Shown here piece after piece: positions 8,051 through 17,248 of a stretch of DNA of 64,000 nt. The position numbers were made by a program, and so were the translations under genes. The notes beneath the pieces were generated by a model that had not been told where the DNA came from, made no database searches, and was given only the letters and a program-made list of their open reading frames with translations. The DNA is from Streptomyces mangrovi (lineage in GTDB: Bacteria > Actinomycetota > Actinomycetes > Streptomycetales > Streptomycetaceae). Location: NCBI RefSeq assembly GCF_900114215.1, contig NZ_FOSG01000005.1:310001-374000 (forward strand), read 5' to 3'. The first letter of the stretch is position 1. Every line of letters begins with the position of its first letter.

Positions 8051-9181
8051 ATGGACGAGGCGCACAGGACCGCCACCGACACCGCGGGCTGGATAGAGGA
8101 GAACTGGGGGACCTGGCTCGCCGTCGGGCTGCGCATCGCGCTGATCCTGGCGATCGCCGTCGTGCTGCGTTCGGTGGTCAGACGGGCCATCACCCGGCTG
8201 ATCGCCCGGATGAACCGCAACGCCGAGGCCGAGGCCAGCGGCAACGCGCTGCGCGGTCTGCTGGTCAACACCGAGCGGCGGCGCCAGCGCACGGAGGCCA
8301 TCGGCTCGGTGCTGCGCAGCGTCACCACCTTCGTGATCATGGGGACGGCGCTGCTGATCGTGCTCTCCACCCTCGGCATCGACCTGGCCCCGCTGCTGGC
8401 CAGCGCCGGTGTGGCGGGCGTGGCGATCGGCTTCGGCGCGCGCAATCTGGTCACGGACGTGCTGACCGGGATGTTCGTGCTGCTGGAGGACCAGTACGGC
8501 GTCGGCGACCGCATCGACGCGGGCGAGGCCACCGGCACCGTCCTGGAGATCGGGCTGCGGGTGACCAAGCTGCGCGGCGACGACGGCGAGATCTGGTACG
8601 TGCGCAACGGCGAGATCAAACGGGTCGGCAACCTCAGCCAGGGCTGGGCGACGGCCGCCCTGGACGTTGAGGTCCGCTCCGGCGAGGACTTGGAGGAGGT
8701 CCGCTCGGCGATCGCCGCGGCCGGCGAGGAGATGTCGACGTCCGCGCCGTGGGACGAGGTCCTGTGGGCGCCGGTGGAGGTGCTGGGCCTGAACTCGGTG
8801 ACGCTGGACACCATGGTCGTCCGCGTCTCGGCCAAGACGATGCCGGGCAAGGCGCTGCCGGTGGAGCGCGAGCTGCGCTGGCGCGTCAAGCGGGCGCTGG
8901 ACGCGCGGGGCATCCGGATGGTGGACGAGGAGTCGCTGGCCGCCCTGCGGAAGCTGGACGGGGAGCCGGGGGCGCCGGCCCGCGGACGGGGCTCCGGCCG
9001 GGTCCTGCTGGAGAAGGGACCGGACGCCGCGAAGGAGGCGGCGAAGGGACCGGACGCCGCGAAGGAGGCGGTGGACCCGGTGAAGGACGCCCTGACCAGA
9101 AGTCCGGCCGGGGACCCGGCCAGGACCCTGGTGAAGGGGCCGGGGGACCTCGGGCGGGGCTCCGGCGGGCCGCGGCGGTAG
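8051..9181 (+). CDS. Small-conductance mechanosensitive ion channel (MscS family)
   Basis: MscS channels open under membrane tension to release solutes on osmotic downshock. The 376-residue protein has three N-terminal membrane helices: about 16-40, about 95-116, and the pore helix in LLASAGVAGVAIGFGARNLVTDVLTG. The beta domain follows (QYGVGDRIDAGEATGTV, LRGDDGEIWYVRNGEI) and then the alpha/beta domain. ATG at 8051 is chosen because GGTGGA precedes it; in-frame GTG codons at 8018, 8033 and 8042 are alternatives. The last 70 residues are hydrophilic and repetitive, beyond the usual family end. Confidence 0.92.
   Translation: MDEAHRTATDTAGWIEENWGTWLAVGLRIALILAIAVVLRSVVRRAITRLIARMNRNAEAEASGNALRGLLVNTERRRQRTEAIGSVLRSVTTFVIMGTALLIVLSTLGIDLAPLLASAGVAGVAIGFGARNLVTDVLTGMFVLLEDQYGVGDRIDAGEATGTVLEIGLRVTKLRGDDGEIWYVRNGEIKRVGNLSQGWATAALDVEVRSGEDLEEVRSAIAAAGEEMSTSAPWDEVLWAPVEVLGLNSVTLDTMVVRVSAKTMPGKALPVERELRWRVKRALDARGIRMVDEESLAALRKLDGEPGAPARGRGSGRVLLEKGPDAAKEAAKGPDAAKEAVDPVKDALTRSPAGDPARTLVKGPGDLGRGSGGPRR
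9013..9070 (+). repeat. 30-bp tandem duplication inside the channel gene tail
   Basis: Two near-identical 30-base units encode KGPDAAKEAA and KGPDAAKEAV in the C-terminal tail of the MscS protein. The frame is kept. It is most likely a recent slippage duplication. Confidence 0.85.
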
Positions 9182-9243
9182 GACGCGGAGGACACCCGGA
9201 AGGCAGACGGGGAGCGGCGCGAGGCCCGCCTCCGGCACGTCCG

Positions 9244-9273
9244 TTGACGCCGGCCGGAGGCGGGCCCTAGTGT
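9244..9273 (+). promoter_or_regulatory. Promoter of the ROK regulator operon
   Basis: TTGACG at 9244-9249 and TAGTGT at 9268-9273 are 18 bases apart, a good fit to the main vegetative promoter class. The predicted transcription start is near 9280, about 45 bases before the ATG at 9327. Confidence 0.6.
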
Positions 9274-9287
9274 CCCGGCGAGACGAC

Positions 9288-9300
9288 AGGAAACCTTCCT
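9288..9300. promoter_or_regulatory. Candidate ROK repressor operator
   Basis: The inverted repeat AGGAA-ACC-TTCCT sits just downstream of the predicted start point of the ROK gene. AT-rich AGGAAA/TTTCCT palindromes are typical of ROK-family sites upstream of sugar genes. Its position suggests autorepression relieved by a sugar ligand; that is inference. Confidence 0.5.
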
Positions 9301-9326
9301 TACAGTTCTGGGCGGGAGACGGGCCC

Positions 9327-10622
9327 ATGGCCGGAACCACTCCGGGAACGCCCCGGGTGCTGCGGGCGATGAACGACCGCGCCGCCCTGGAACTGCTGCT
9401 CGCGCACGGCTCGCTCTCGCGCGGCCGCATCGGCAGGCTGACCGGGCTGTCCAAGCCGACCGCCTCCCAGCTCCTGGCCCGCCTGGAGGCCGCGGGCCTG
9501 GTCCGGGCCAGGGCCACCGGCGCCGGCGAGGGCCGCCCGGGGCCGAACGCCCGGCTCTACTCGCTCGACCCGGCCGCGGCGCACGTGGCCGGGCTCGACG
9601 TCACCGCCACCCGGATCCGCGCCGCGGTCGCCGACATCACCGGCCGTACCGTCGGCTCCTTCGAGGTGCCCGCGCCGGGGCGCTCGGCGGCTTCCGAGCC
9701 GTCCGGGGCCCCGGGACGGCGGTCCGCCGAGCCGGTCGTACGGCAGGTCGTGGCCGCCGTGGACGGGGCCGCCGAGGCCGCCGGACTCGCCCGGTCCGCG
9801 CTGCACCGTGTCGTCATCGGCACCCCCGGCGCCTTCGACCCGCGCACCGGACGGCTGCGCTACGCCTCCCACCTGCCCGGCTGGCACTCCCCCGGTCTGC
9901 TGGAGGAGCTGGCCGCCGCGCTGCCGGTGCCGGTGGAGTACGACAACGACGTCAATCTCGCCGCCGTCGCCGAGCACCGCCTGGGCGCCGCCCGGGGCCA
10001 CGACGACTTCGTCCTGCTCTGGAACGAGCAGGGCCTGGGCGCCGCGCTGGTGCTGGGCGGGCGGCTGCACCGCGGCTGGACCGGCGGCGCGGGCGAGGTC
10101 GGGTTCCTGCCCGTCCCCGGCACCCCGCTCCTGCGGCGGGTGGCCCGCGCCAACAGGGGCGGGTTCCAGGAACTGGCGGGCGCGCGGGCGCTGCTGCGGA
10201 CGGCGCGCGAGCTGGGCATCGAGCCCCCCGCCGGCCGGGACGGCGAGGCGGCGGCGAAGCTGCTCGCCCGCGCGGTGGAACGGTCCGGCCCGGAGGCCGG
10301 GTGGGCCGGCGGCGGGCGGGCCAGCAGCGGGCAGGACGGCGGCCCGTACGGCGAGCTGCTGCGCCGCGCCGCCACCGGGCTCGCGACCGGGCTGGCCGCA
10401 CTGGTCGCCGTCCTGGACCCGGAGCTGATCGTGCTGTCGGGCGGCGTACTCGCCGCGGGCGGGGAGGTGCTGCGCACGCTGGTGCGACAGGAGCTGGACG
10501 AACTGGCGGCATCCCGGCCGCGGCTGGTCCTCGGGACCGTCGCCGGTCACCCCGTGCTCAGCGGCGCGCTGGAGAGCGCCCTGGCCACCACCCGCGACGA
10601 GGTGTTCGACACCTCCCGCTGA
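9327..10622 (+). CDS. ROK-family transcriptional regulator
   Basis: This 431-residue protein has an N-terminal winged helix (about 15-70: ALELLLAHGSLSRGRIGRLTGLSKPTASQLLARLEAAGLV). A ROK sugar-binding domain follows, with GTPGAFDPRTG, EYDNDVNLAAVAE, GLGAAL and GGAGEVGFLPV. The cysteine-rich zinc motif of ROK kinases (CxCGxxGC) is absent, so it should act as a regulator, not a kinase. ATG at 9327 is chosen over the in-frame GTG at 9270, which overlaps the -10 box. The downstream GH4 glycosidase and sugar kinase are the likely regulated genes, with the operator at 9288-9300. Confidence 0.92.
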   Translation: MAGTTPGTPRVLRAMNDRAALELLLAHGSLSRGRIGRLTGLSKPTASQLLARLEAAGLVRARATGAGEGRPGPNARLYSLDPAAAHVAGLDVTATRIRAAVADITGRTVGSFEVPAPGRSAASEPSGAPGRRSAEPVVRQVVAAVDGAAEAAGLARSALHRVVIGTPGAFDPRTGRLRYASHLPGWHSPGLLEELAAALPVPVEYDNDVNLAAVAEHRLGAARGHDDFVLLWNEQGLGAALVLGGRLHRGWTGGAGEVGFLPVPGTPLLRRVARANRGGFQELAGARALLRTARELGIEPPAGRDGEAAAKLLARAVERSGPEAGWAGGGRASSGQDGGPYGELLRRAATGLATGLAALVAVLDPELIVLSGGVLAAGGEVLRTLVRQELDELAASRPRLVLGTVAGHPVLSGALESALATTRDEVFDTSR

Positions 10623-10693
10623 CACCCCGTACCCCGGCACCCCACACCCCGCACATTCCAAGTCCCGCTCCCCGGGCCCGAGGAGGCAGTCCC

Positions 10694-11995
10694 GTGAAAC
10701 TCGCAGTGGTGGGCGGCGGATCCACCTACACCCCCGAACTCGTCGACGGATTCGCCCGGTTGCAAGGCACCCTCCCGGTCACCGAGCTGGTCCTGGCCGA
10801 CCCGGCCGGGGGCCGGCTGGAGCTGGTGGGCGGGCTCGCCCGCCGTATGCTCGCCCGCGCCGGCCACCCGGCCGCCGTCACCACCACCGGCGACCTGGAC
10901 GCGGCCGTCGCGGACGCCGACGCCGTGCTGCTCCAGCTCCGCGTGGGCGGCCAGGCGGCCCGCGAGCGGGACGAGACCTGGCCGCTGGAGTGCGGCTGCG
11001 TCGGGCAGGAGACCACGGGCGCGGGCGGACTGGCCAAGGCGCTGCGCACCGTTCCCGTCGTCCTGGACATCGCCGAGCGGGTGCGCCGCGCCAACCCCGG
11101 TGCGTGGATCGTCGACTTCACCAACCCGGTCGGCATCGTCACCCGCGCGCTGCTGAACGAGGGCCACCGGGCGGTGGGTCTGTGCAACGTGGCGATCGGG
11201 CTCCAGCGGAAGTTCGCCGCCCTGCTGGAGGTGGAGCCCGGCCGGGTGCACCTGGACCACGTCGGGCTCAACCACCTCACCTGGGAGTTCGGGGTGCGCC
11301 TGGGCGGGCCGGACGGGCGGGACGTGCTGCCCGGACTGCTGGCCCGGCACGGCGCGGCGATCGCCGCCGACCTGCGGCTGCCCGAGCCCCTCCTGCACCG
11401 GCTGGGCGCCGTGCCCTCGTACTACCTGCGCTACTTCTACGCCCATGACGAGGTCGTGGCCGAGATGCGGGAGCGGCCCCCGCGGGCGGCGGAGGTCGCC
11501 GCGATGGAGCGCGAGCTGCTGGAGATGTACGCCGATCCGGCGCTGGACACCAAGCCGGAGCTGCTGGCCGGGCGCGGCGGCGCCTACTACTCCGAGGCCG
11601 CCGTCGCCCTGGCCGCGGCCCTGCTGGGCGACGGCCGGGGCGGGGCGGACGGGGGCGGCAGGGGCGGCACCGGCGGGGGCGTGCAGGTGGTGAACGTCCG
11701 CAACGACGGCACCCTGCCCTTCCTCCCCGACGACGCGGTGGTCGAGGTCCCGGCCGCCGTCTCCCCGGCGGGCGCCGAGCCGCTGCCCGTACCGCAGCTG
11801 AACCCGCTCCACACGGGCCTGATCTCGGCCGTGACGGCGTACGAGCACCTGGCGCTGGACGCCGCCCTGCGCGGCGGCCGGGACCGGGTGTTCGCCGCGC
11901 TGCTGGCCCACCCCCTGATCGGTCAGTACTCCCTCGCCGAGAAGCTGACGGACCGTCTGCTCGCGCACAACCGGGAGTACCTGGCATGGGCCTGA
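10694..11995 (+). CDS. GH4 family 6-phospho-beta-glucosidase
   Basis: GH4 enzymes cleave (phospho)glycosides by an NAD+- and metal-dependent oxidation/elimination mechanism in the cytoplasm. The 433-residue protein begins with the NAD-binding loop VVGGGSTYTPELVDGF. It continues with VGQETTGAGGLAKALR, IVDFTNPVGIVT, the metal-site cysteine in GLCNVAIG, and LDHVGLNHLTW. GTG at 10694 follows GAGGAGG. A Gly-rich insert (about 315-330: GRGGADGGGRGGTGGG) is low-complexity and probably a surface loop. Its stop region overlaps the next gene by 10 bases, so the two are translationally coupled. Exact substrate is unknown; chitobiose- or cellobiose-derived phospho-sugars are plausible. Confidence 0.9.
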   Translation: MKLAVVGGGSTYTPELVDGFARLQGTLPVTELVLADPAGGRLELVGGLARRMLARAGHPAAVTTTGDLDAAVADADAVLLQLRVGGQAARERDETWPLECGCVGQETTGAGGLAKALRTVPVVLDIAERVRRANPGAWIVDFTNPVGIVTRALLNEGHRAVGLCNVAIGLQRKFAALLEVEPGRVHLDHVGLNHLTWEFGVRLGGPDGRDVLPGLLARHGAAIAADLRLPEPLLHRLGAVPSYYLRYFYAHDEVVAEMRERPPRAAEVAAMERELLEMYADPALDTKPELLAGRGGAYYSEAAVALAAALLGDGRGGADGGGRGGTGGGVQVVNVRNDGTLPFLPDDAVVEVPAAVSPAGAEPLPVPQLNPLHTGLISAVTAYEHLALDAALRGGRDRVFAALLAHPLIGQYSLAEKLTDRLLAHNREYLAWA

Positions 11996-13035
11996 CTCCC
12001 GCCGCCGGACCGCCCGCCGCCGGACCGCCCGCCGCCGCACTGGCCGTCGACGCGGGCAACAGCAAGACCGACGTGGCGCTGGTCTCGGCGGACGGGACGG
12101 TGCTGGGCTCGGCGCGCGGCGGCGGCTTCCGTCCGCCGGCCGTCGGGGCGGGGAGGGCCGTCGCGTCGCTGGCCCGGACGGTGGCCCGGGCGGCGCGGGC
12201 CGCGGGCCTGGACGCGCGGCCGGGCGAGCCCCTGGCCGGGCATGTGTCGGCCTGTCTGGCCAATGCCGACCTGCCGTCCGAGGAGCGGGAGTTGGCGGAA
12301 CGGATCGGCGCCCTGGGCTGGGGCCGCACCCTCCGCGTGGCCAACGACACCTTCGCGATCCTGCGCGCGGGCCTGCCCGACGACGGATCCTCCCGGCACG
12401 GGGTCGCCGTCGTGTGCGGCGCGGGGATCAACTGCGTCGGCGCGGCCGCCGACGGACGCGTCCACCGCTTCCCCGCCGTCGGCCGCCTGTCCGGGGACTG
12501 GGGCGGCGGCGGAGGGCTGACGGAGGAGGCCCTGTGGTACGCCGCCCGCGCCGAGGACGGCCGGGGCGAGGACACCGAGCTGGCGAGGGCGCTGCCCGCG
12601 CACTTCGGACTGCCCAGCATGTACGCGCTGATCGAGGCCTTCCATCTGGGCGATCTGCCGGGCGGGCGCAGGCACGAGCTGGTGCCCGTCCTCTTCGCGG
12701 TGGCCGCGCAGGGCGACGCCGTGGCCCGCTCCCTGGTGCACCGGCAGGCCGAGGAGATCGCGGTGATGGCCTCGGTGGCACTGGAACGGCTGGACCTGCT
12801 GGAGGTCCCGGTGCCGGTGGTGCTGGGCGGCGGCGTCGCGGCCGCCCGCCATCCGCTGCTGCACGACCGCCTGCTCGGCCTGCTGGCCGAACGCGCACCG
12901 CTGGCCGCCGTCCGCGTGGTCACCGCTCCCCCGGTGCTCGGCGCCGGTCTGCTGGCCCTGGACCGGCTGGAGGCCGGGCCCGCCCCCTGCACCCGGCTGC
13001 GCGCCCACTACGCCGGCCGCACCGCACGCGCCTGA
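11986..13035 (+). CDS. Sugar kinase, BadF/BadG/BcrA/BcrD (N-acetylglucosamine kinase-like)
   Basis: This 349-residue ASKHA-fold ATPase contains ALAVDAGNSKTDVALV (phosphate 1), VANDTFAILRAG, VVCGAGINCVG (phosphate 2 region), GRLSGDWGGGGGLTEEALWYA and VVLGGGVAAARHP (adenosine region). The pattern matches the GlcNAc-kinase branch of the family rather than the radical-activating enzymes, which carry cysteine motifs absent here. The gene overlaps the end of the GH4 gene and completes a ROK-GH4-kinase operon, so it probably phosphorylates the sugar released by, or fed to, the glycosidase. The extreme N-terminus carries an AAGPP repeat. Confidence 0.85.
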   Translation: MGLTPAAGPPAAGPPAAALAVDAGNSKTDVALVSADGTVLGSARGGGFRPPAVGAGRAVASLARTVARAARAAGLDARPGEPLAGHVSACLANADLPSEERELAERIGALGWGRTLRVANDTFAILRAGLPDDGSSRHGVAVVCGAGINCVGAAADGRVHRFPAVGRLSGDWGGGGGLTEEALWYAARAEDGRGEDTELARALPAHFGLPSMYALIEAFHLGDLPGGRRHELVPVLFAVAAQGDAVARSLVHRQAEEIAVMASVALERLDLLEVPVPVVLGGGVAAARHPLLHDRLLGLLAERAPLAAVRVVTAPPVLGAGLLALDRLEAGPAPCTRLRAHYAGRTARA

Positions 13036-13455
13036 GGCGCGCCCGGGCGCGCGCACCCTGCCGTCGCGCCCCGGGCATCGCGGTCCGGGCATCGCGGTCC
13101 GGACAGGACCCCGCCGGAACGGCGCCGTCACGGCTCCCCGCCGCCATACCGCCGACCGGGCTCCCCGGCCTTCCACCGCACGGGGCACGGGCCCGGTCCG
13201 CCGGTGCCCGAAGGCCCCGGGGACCGGAACGGGAACGGGGACGAGGTCGCCCGCGTCAACAACGCGCCGGAGGAGTATCGCCGAAGTGGGCTGGGCAGTC
13301 CGCCGATGGCCGTACACGAGCGGTGTCCGGCCGACAAGATGGGAGCAGCGCATCCGGCGCTCCCCGCCCCGGCCCACCGGAGCGGGGAGGACACCGGGTG
13401 CGAGCACGGACGCGACCAGGACGTGAAGAAGACGACACGAGCGGCGAGGTGACCG
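13036..13455 (+). other. Intergenic region with a 14-bp direct repeat
   Basis: A 420-base gap. CCGGGCATCGCGGT occurs twice in tandem at 13071-13098. An 82-codon ORF at 13204-13452 ends 3 bases before the next gene, but its composition (random Pro/Gly/Arg, no motif) does not support coding. The stretch around 13250-13290 is slightly less GC-rich and probably holds the promoter for the following signalling block; no clear -35/-10 pair was seen. Confidence 0.4.
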
Positions 13456-14850
13456 ATGGGGGACGACGGGGCTGCCGAACCGGGCGGACCGGTGATGGAC
13501 CGGGAGGAGGTGGACCGTGCCCTGGCCCGGTTCGGCGCGGAACACGAGGCGGTGGAGACCTCTCTGTACGCGCTCCAGGACCACGCGGGGCGCAGGCTGC
13601 TGGAGGGGGCCGAGCTGACCGGGGTGACCAAGGAGCGGTGGGCGCGGACCGAGGAGGCCGTCTCGCTGCTGTGGACGTACTTCGACGCCTTCACCGCGGC
13701 GCTGGACTCCGCGCGCGGACTGCGCGGCGAAAGCCGCTGGCCGGCGCCGGACGACCTCGCCGAGCTGACCGCGCGGCTGCGCGGCCCGGCGGTCGCCGTC
13801 CCCGCCGCCCACAGCCCCGCCGACGGCCCCGGATCCGGGCCCGAGCCCAAAGCCGAGTCCAAAACCGAGTCCGGGGCCGGGCCCGTCGAGCGGATCACCC
13901 TGGCCGAGCTGGTGGCCCGGATGAACGGCTGGTACGCCCGGTCCCTGGACACGGTCGCCGCCGCCGACTCCGTGTGGTCCGCGCTGCCCGCACGGATAGA
14001 CATGCTCTCCGCCGAGCTCCAGCGCATCCGCTCCCTGGCGCACTCCGTGGGCGTGCGCCCCGGGGAGCACCCGGCGGGCGACGAGCTGGAGCAGGTCACC
14101 GCTGAGCTGACCGCGCTGCGGGCCGAGGTCGTCACCGACCCGCTGGCCTTCTGGGTTTCGGCGGGCGGGAGTTCGGCCCCCGGCGGCGGGCGGCCCGACA
14201 CCGTCCGGTACGACCGCGCGGCCCGTGCGCTGGAGGACGTCCGGCGCGAGATCGACGCCGTGCTCCAGGTGCGGCAGGACGCCGAGCAGCGGCTGATGCG
14301 GCTGCGCGACGTGCTGTCGCGTGCCGACCGCACCCTGGCCGAGGCCCGGACCGCGCGCGGCGAGGTGCTGGCGAAGATCGCGGCGGTCGAGGTGCCCGCG
14401 GTGAGCGGGCCGCCGACCGCCCTGTACGAACAGCTCACGCTGGCCGCCGAGCACCGGCGGCACGCGCGCTGGCACCGGCTGTCGCCGTTGCTGGAGAGCC
14501 TGGAGGAGCGCGCGGACGAGGAATTGGAGCGGGCCCGCGCCTCGCTGACCGCCGTGACCGCACCGCTGGCGGTACGGGCGGAGCTGCGCGGCCGGCTGGA
14601 CGCGTACCGCGCGCGGCTGGCACGGCGCGGGGCGGCCGACGACCCCGTGCTGACGGAGCGGTACGACGCCGCGCGGCGGCTGCTGTGGAGCGCGCCGTGC
14701 GATCTGCGGGCGGCCGAGCAGGCGGTGCTGCGCTACCGGGAGGCGGCGCTGGAGGTGCTGGCACCGCCCGGCGGGCCGGCTGACGGGAAGCCGGCGGAGG
14801 GGGGGTCGGCGGGTGGCGAACCGGCGGGCAGACAGGAGGAGTTCCGGTGA
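13456..14850 (+). CDS. Coiled-coil protein of a phosphatase/FHA signalling cluster
   Basis: This 464-residue cytoplasmic protein has no signal peptide or membrane helix. It is mostly helical with long charged heptad-like stretches (about 10-95, 160-330 and 340-440) and two low-complexity linkers rich in Pro, Ser and Glu (about 118-145, and the Gly/Pro tail). ATG at 13456 follows GAGGTGA. I recognise it only as the kind of conserved hypothetical protein found beside PP2C and FHA genes in streptomycetes. It may be a scaffold or a phosphorylated partner of the downstream proteins; that is inference from position. Confidence 0.8.
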   Translation: MGDDGAAEPGGPVMDREEVDRALARFGAEHEAVETSLYALQDHAGRRLLEGAELTGVTKERWARTEEAVSLLWTYFDAFTAALDSARGLRGESRWPAPDDLAELTARLRGPAVAVPAAHSPADGPGSGPEPKAESKTESGAGPVERITLAELVARMNGWYARSLDTVAAADSVWSALPARIDMLSAELQRIRSLAHSVGVRPGEHPAGDELEQVTAELTALRAEVVTDPLAFWVSAGGSSAPGGGRPDTVRYDRAARALEDVRREIDAVLQVRQDAEQRLMRLRDVLSRADRTLAEARTARGEVLAKIAAVEVPAVSGPPTALYEQLTLAAEHRRHARWHRLSPLLESLEERADEELERARASLTAVTAPLAVRAELRGRLDAYRARLARRGAADDPVLTERYDAARRLLWSAPCDLRAAEQAVLRYREAALEVLAPPGGPADGKPAEGGSAGGEPAGRQEEFR

Positions 14851-15325
14851 ACCGGAGGGTCTCCGGCCCGCCGCGCACCGGCCGGCGCGGCCGCGGAGGG
14901 CGGGTTTGGACGCGCCGCTCCGGGAACGCTTGATCACCGGGGCGTCCGGCGGGAACGGCCAGGGGGGGCGCGCCCGGCGCCCTCCGGCATCCACGGCGTC
15001 ACCACGGCATCCCCGACTCGCCATCAGAACACCACGAAGACCATATTTTGAAGTCATGGACGAGACGACGCACATCACGCCCCGCCTTCCCGTCGGCCTC
15101 CGCACCCGGCCGACCGGCCGGGCCGGTTCCGCCCGCAGGTCCCTCGGCTCCGGGACCGTCCACCGTCTGGAGGTCGAGCGCGCCGTCGAGGCCGACGGCG
15201 CATCACGCTGAGGGCGACTGGCCCCTCCCCGTCCTGCACCGCAGGAGTCCGACTCCCTCCCGCAAGCGGGGGGCATCCTCACCCCGGCCCGGAGGCCGGG
15301 ACATCATCGAAGGAACCCGTTGACC
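14851..15325 (+). other. Gap with a doubtful 51-codon ORF
   Basis: A 475-base stretch. A lower-GC patch near 15040-15055 (ATATTTTGAAGTC) precedes an ATG at 15056 that opens a 51-codon ORF to 15211 (MDETTHITPRLPVGLRT ...). There is no Shine-Dalgarno. The sequence could be the 5' remnant of a lost signalling gene, or simply the leader and promoter of the PP2C gene. No other structure is evident. Confidence 0.3.
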
Positions 15326-16654
15326 ATGCCGCAGCCCGACCGCCCTTCCGTCTGCCCCCGGTGCCATGAGCCGCTGGAGGACGGTGATCTCCACCGCGGC
15401 GCCTGCGGCGCCGGTCCGGGGGCCGGGGCAGGCGGCTCGCGGCCCCTGATCCCGCCGCCCCCGGCGGCTCCACCCGCGCCTCCCGTACCGCCGGCGCCTC
15501 CCGCGGTCCCGCCCGCCGTACCGGACACCGCGGGGGACGGGTCGGACCATGTCCTGCCGCCCTCCGCCCCCGTGCCCCCCGTCCCGCAGGTGCCGCCGCC
15601 TCCGGCCGTGCCGCCCGCGGTCCCCGCCGGGCGGGCCGAAGACGCGGGGCAGGGCAGAGACGCGGGGCAGGCCGGTCCGCCGGCGCCGGAGCCACCTGAG
15701 AACCCGCTCCCGGACGGCGCCCACGGCGGCGCTCCGGCCGGCGGCGGACCGGAGCGGTGTGTCGCCTGTGGCACCGGCGCCGTGGACGCCGAGAGCCGCT
15801 GCGAGCACTGCGGCCACGCCCAGCCGCGCGAACGCGACCACATGGAGGAGGAGTCGGAAGGCGTCGCGGCGGTCAGCGACCGCGGACTGCGCCACCACCG
15901 CAACGAGGACTCCTTCGCCGTCTCGGCCGTCTCCCTGCCGGACGGCTCCCCGGCCGTGATCGCCGTCGTCTGCGACGGGGTGTCGTCGGCGACCCGTCCG
16001 GACGAGGCCTCGGCGGCCGCCGCCGAGTCCGCGTGCACGTCGATGCGGCGGTCCCTGCCGGGCGGCACCGACTCCCGGCAGGCGATGCACGACGCCCTGG
16101 TGGCCGCCTCCGAGGCCGTCAACGCCCTGGCACCAAAGCCGCGCGACCCGGTGGAGAACGCCCCGGCCTGCACCATCGTCGGCGCGGTGGTCGCAGGGGA
16201 CCTCCTCACCGTCGGCTGGATCGGCGACAGCCGCGCCTACTGGGTCCCCGAGGACCGCTCCACCGCGCCCGCCCGGCTCACCGAGGACGACTCCTGGGCC
16301 GCCCAGATGGTGGCGGCGGGCCTGATGGAGGAGGCCGAGGCCTACGCGGACGCCCGGGCGCACGCCATCACCGGGTGGCTGGGCGCGGACGCCTACGAAC
16401 TCGACCCGCACACCGCCTCGTTCACCCCGGACCGGCCCGGCGTGGTGGTGGTGTGCACGGACGGGCTGTGGAACTACGCCGAATCCGCCGAGGAGATGGC
16501 CGCGGCCGTCCCGGCCGACGCCCGTACCCACCCGATGCGGTCCGCCCGGCATCTGGTGGGGCACGCGCTGGACGGCGGCGGCCACGACAACGTGACGGTG
16601 GCGGTGCTCCCCTTCCCCGCGCCGCCCGGCTCCGGCCCGGCCGTGACCGGCTGA
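15326..16654 (+). CDS. PP2C-type Ser/Thr protein phosphatase with zinc-ribbon N-terminus
   Basis: This 442-residue protein removes phosphate from Ser/Thr phosphoproteins. Residues 1-30 hold a degenerate zinc ribbon (CPRC present, second pair reduced to a single Cys). About 110 residues of Pro-rich linker follow. A complete ribbon (CVACG ... CEHCG) lies at about 149-167. The PP2C domain (about 178-430) has its metal motifs: GLRHHRNEDSF, VVCDGVSS, GWIGDSRAYW, CTDGLWNY and GGHDNVTVAV. ATG at 15326 is used, with AAGGA upstream. No membrane helix is present, so it is cytoplasmic. The nearby FHA protein is a likely partner. Confidence 0.93.
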   Translation: MPQPDRPSVCPRCHEPLEDGDLHRGACGAGPGAGAGGSRPLIPPPPAAPPAPPVPPAPPAVPPAVPDTAGDGSDHVLPPSAPVPPVPQVPPPPAVPPAVPAGRAEDAGQGRDAGQAGPPAPEPPENPLPDGAHGGAPAGGGPERCVACGTGAVDAESRCEHCGHAQPRERDHMEEESEGVAAVSDRGLRHHRNEDSFAVSAVSLPDGSPAVIAVVCDGVSSATRPDEASAAAAESACTSMRRSLPGGTDSRQAMHDALVAASEAVNALAPKPRDPVENAPACTIVGAVVAGDLLTVGWIGDSRAYWVPEDRSTAPARLTEDDSWAAQMVAAGLMEEAEAYADARAHAITGWLGADAYELDPHTASFTPDRPGVVVVCTDGLWNYAESAEEMAAAVPADARTHPMRSARHLVGHALDGGGHDNVTVAVLPFPAPPGSGPAVTG

Positions 16655-17248
16655 CGCGCCGCCCGCCGTGGGCCGGGCGTGCGCCCGCGCCCGCGCCCGC
16701 GCCGGAGCGCCTTCGCCGGATCGGGCGTACCGCGCCTCACGGCGGGCGGCAACCTGAACGAGTGCCGGGCGGGCGGGCCGGCCGGAGGTGGCGCAGATCA
16801 CGGCCCGCCCCTTCCGTCCCGGCCGGCGCACCGTTTCGCGGTGCCCGGCGGCAGCGGCACGGGAAGCGTTCCGCCGGCCGCGCCCGTCCGGTTCCGCTCC
16901 CGCCGTCCGATGGCCCACCCGCAGGTCACGGGACTCCCGGCCGGGCGGAAACGGGCCCGGGGACACCGTGGGAGAGACGGGCGGGGCTCCCCGTCACCGC
17001 TCTCCCGGCGCCCGCCTCCCCGCGCGGTGACGGGCGGCAAAGGGGTGCGACGGCGGGTGGTCGCGCCCCGGAGGCGGTGGAGAAGGCAGTGGGCGTGACC
17101 GGCCCCGCGCCCGGTACTGTTCCGCTGACGGCGGTGGTCCTCCGAGACCGGCGGGACCACCGGACGCGCGGCCCGGAGGCCGGGGCGCGCGAAGAGGCGA
17201 ACGACCGAGCGACGCGACACGGAGCCGCGCGGAGGGGGAAGGACCGAC
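16655..17248 (+). other. Long gene-free gap
   Basis: A 594-base gap between the PP2C and FHA genes without a convincing ORF on either strand. In comparable actinobacterial clusters a von Willebrand A-domain gene often lies between these two; I see no trace of one here. The end of the gap holds the FHA gene leader, with GGAGGGGGAAGG before the ATG at 17249. Confidence 0.4.

Noticed and set aside
11640..11690. Gly-rich stretch in the GH4 gene as a frameshift or insertion
   Set aside because: The frame continues cleanly on both sides into family sequence, so it is a low-complexity surface loop.
13204..13452. 82-codon plus-strand ORF before the coiled-coil gene
   Set aside because: GTG start without ribosome-binding site, no conserved pattern, composition typical of intergenic GC-rich DNA.
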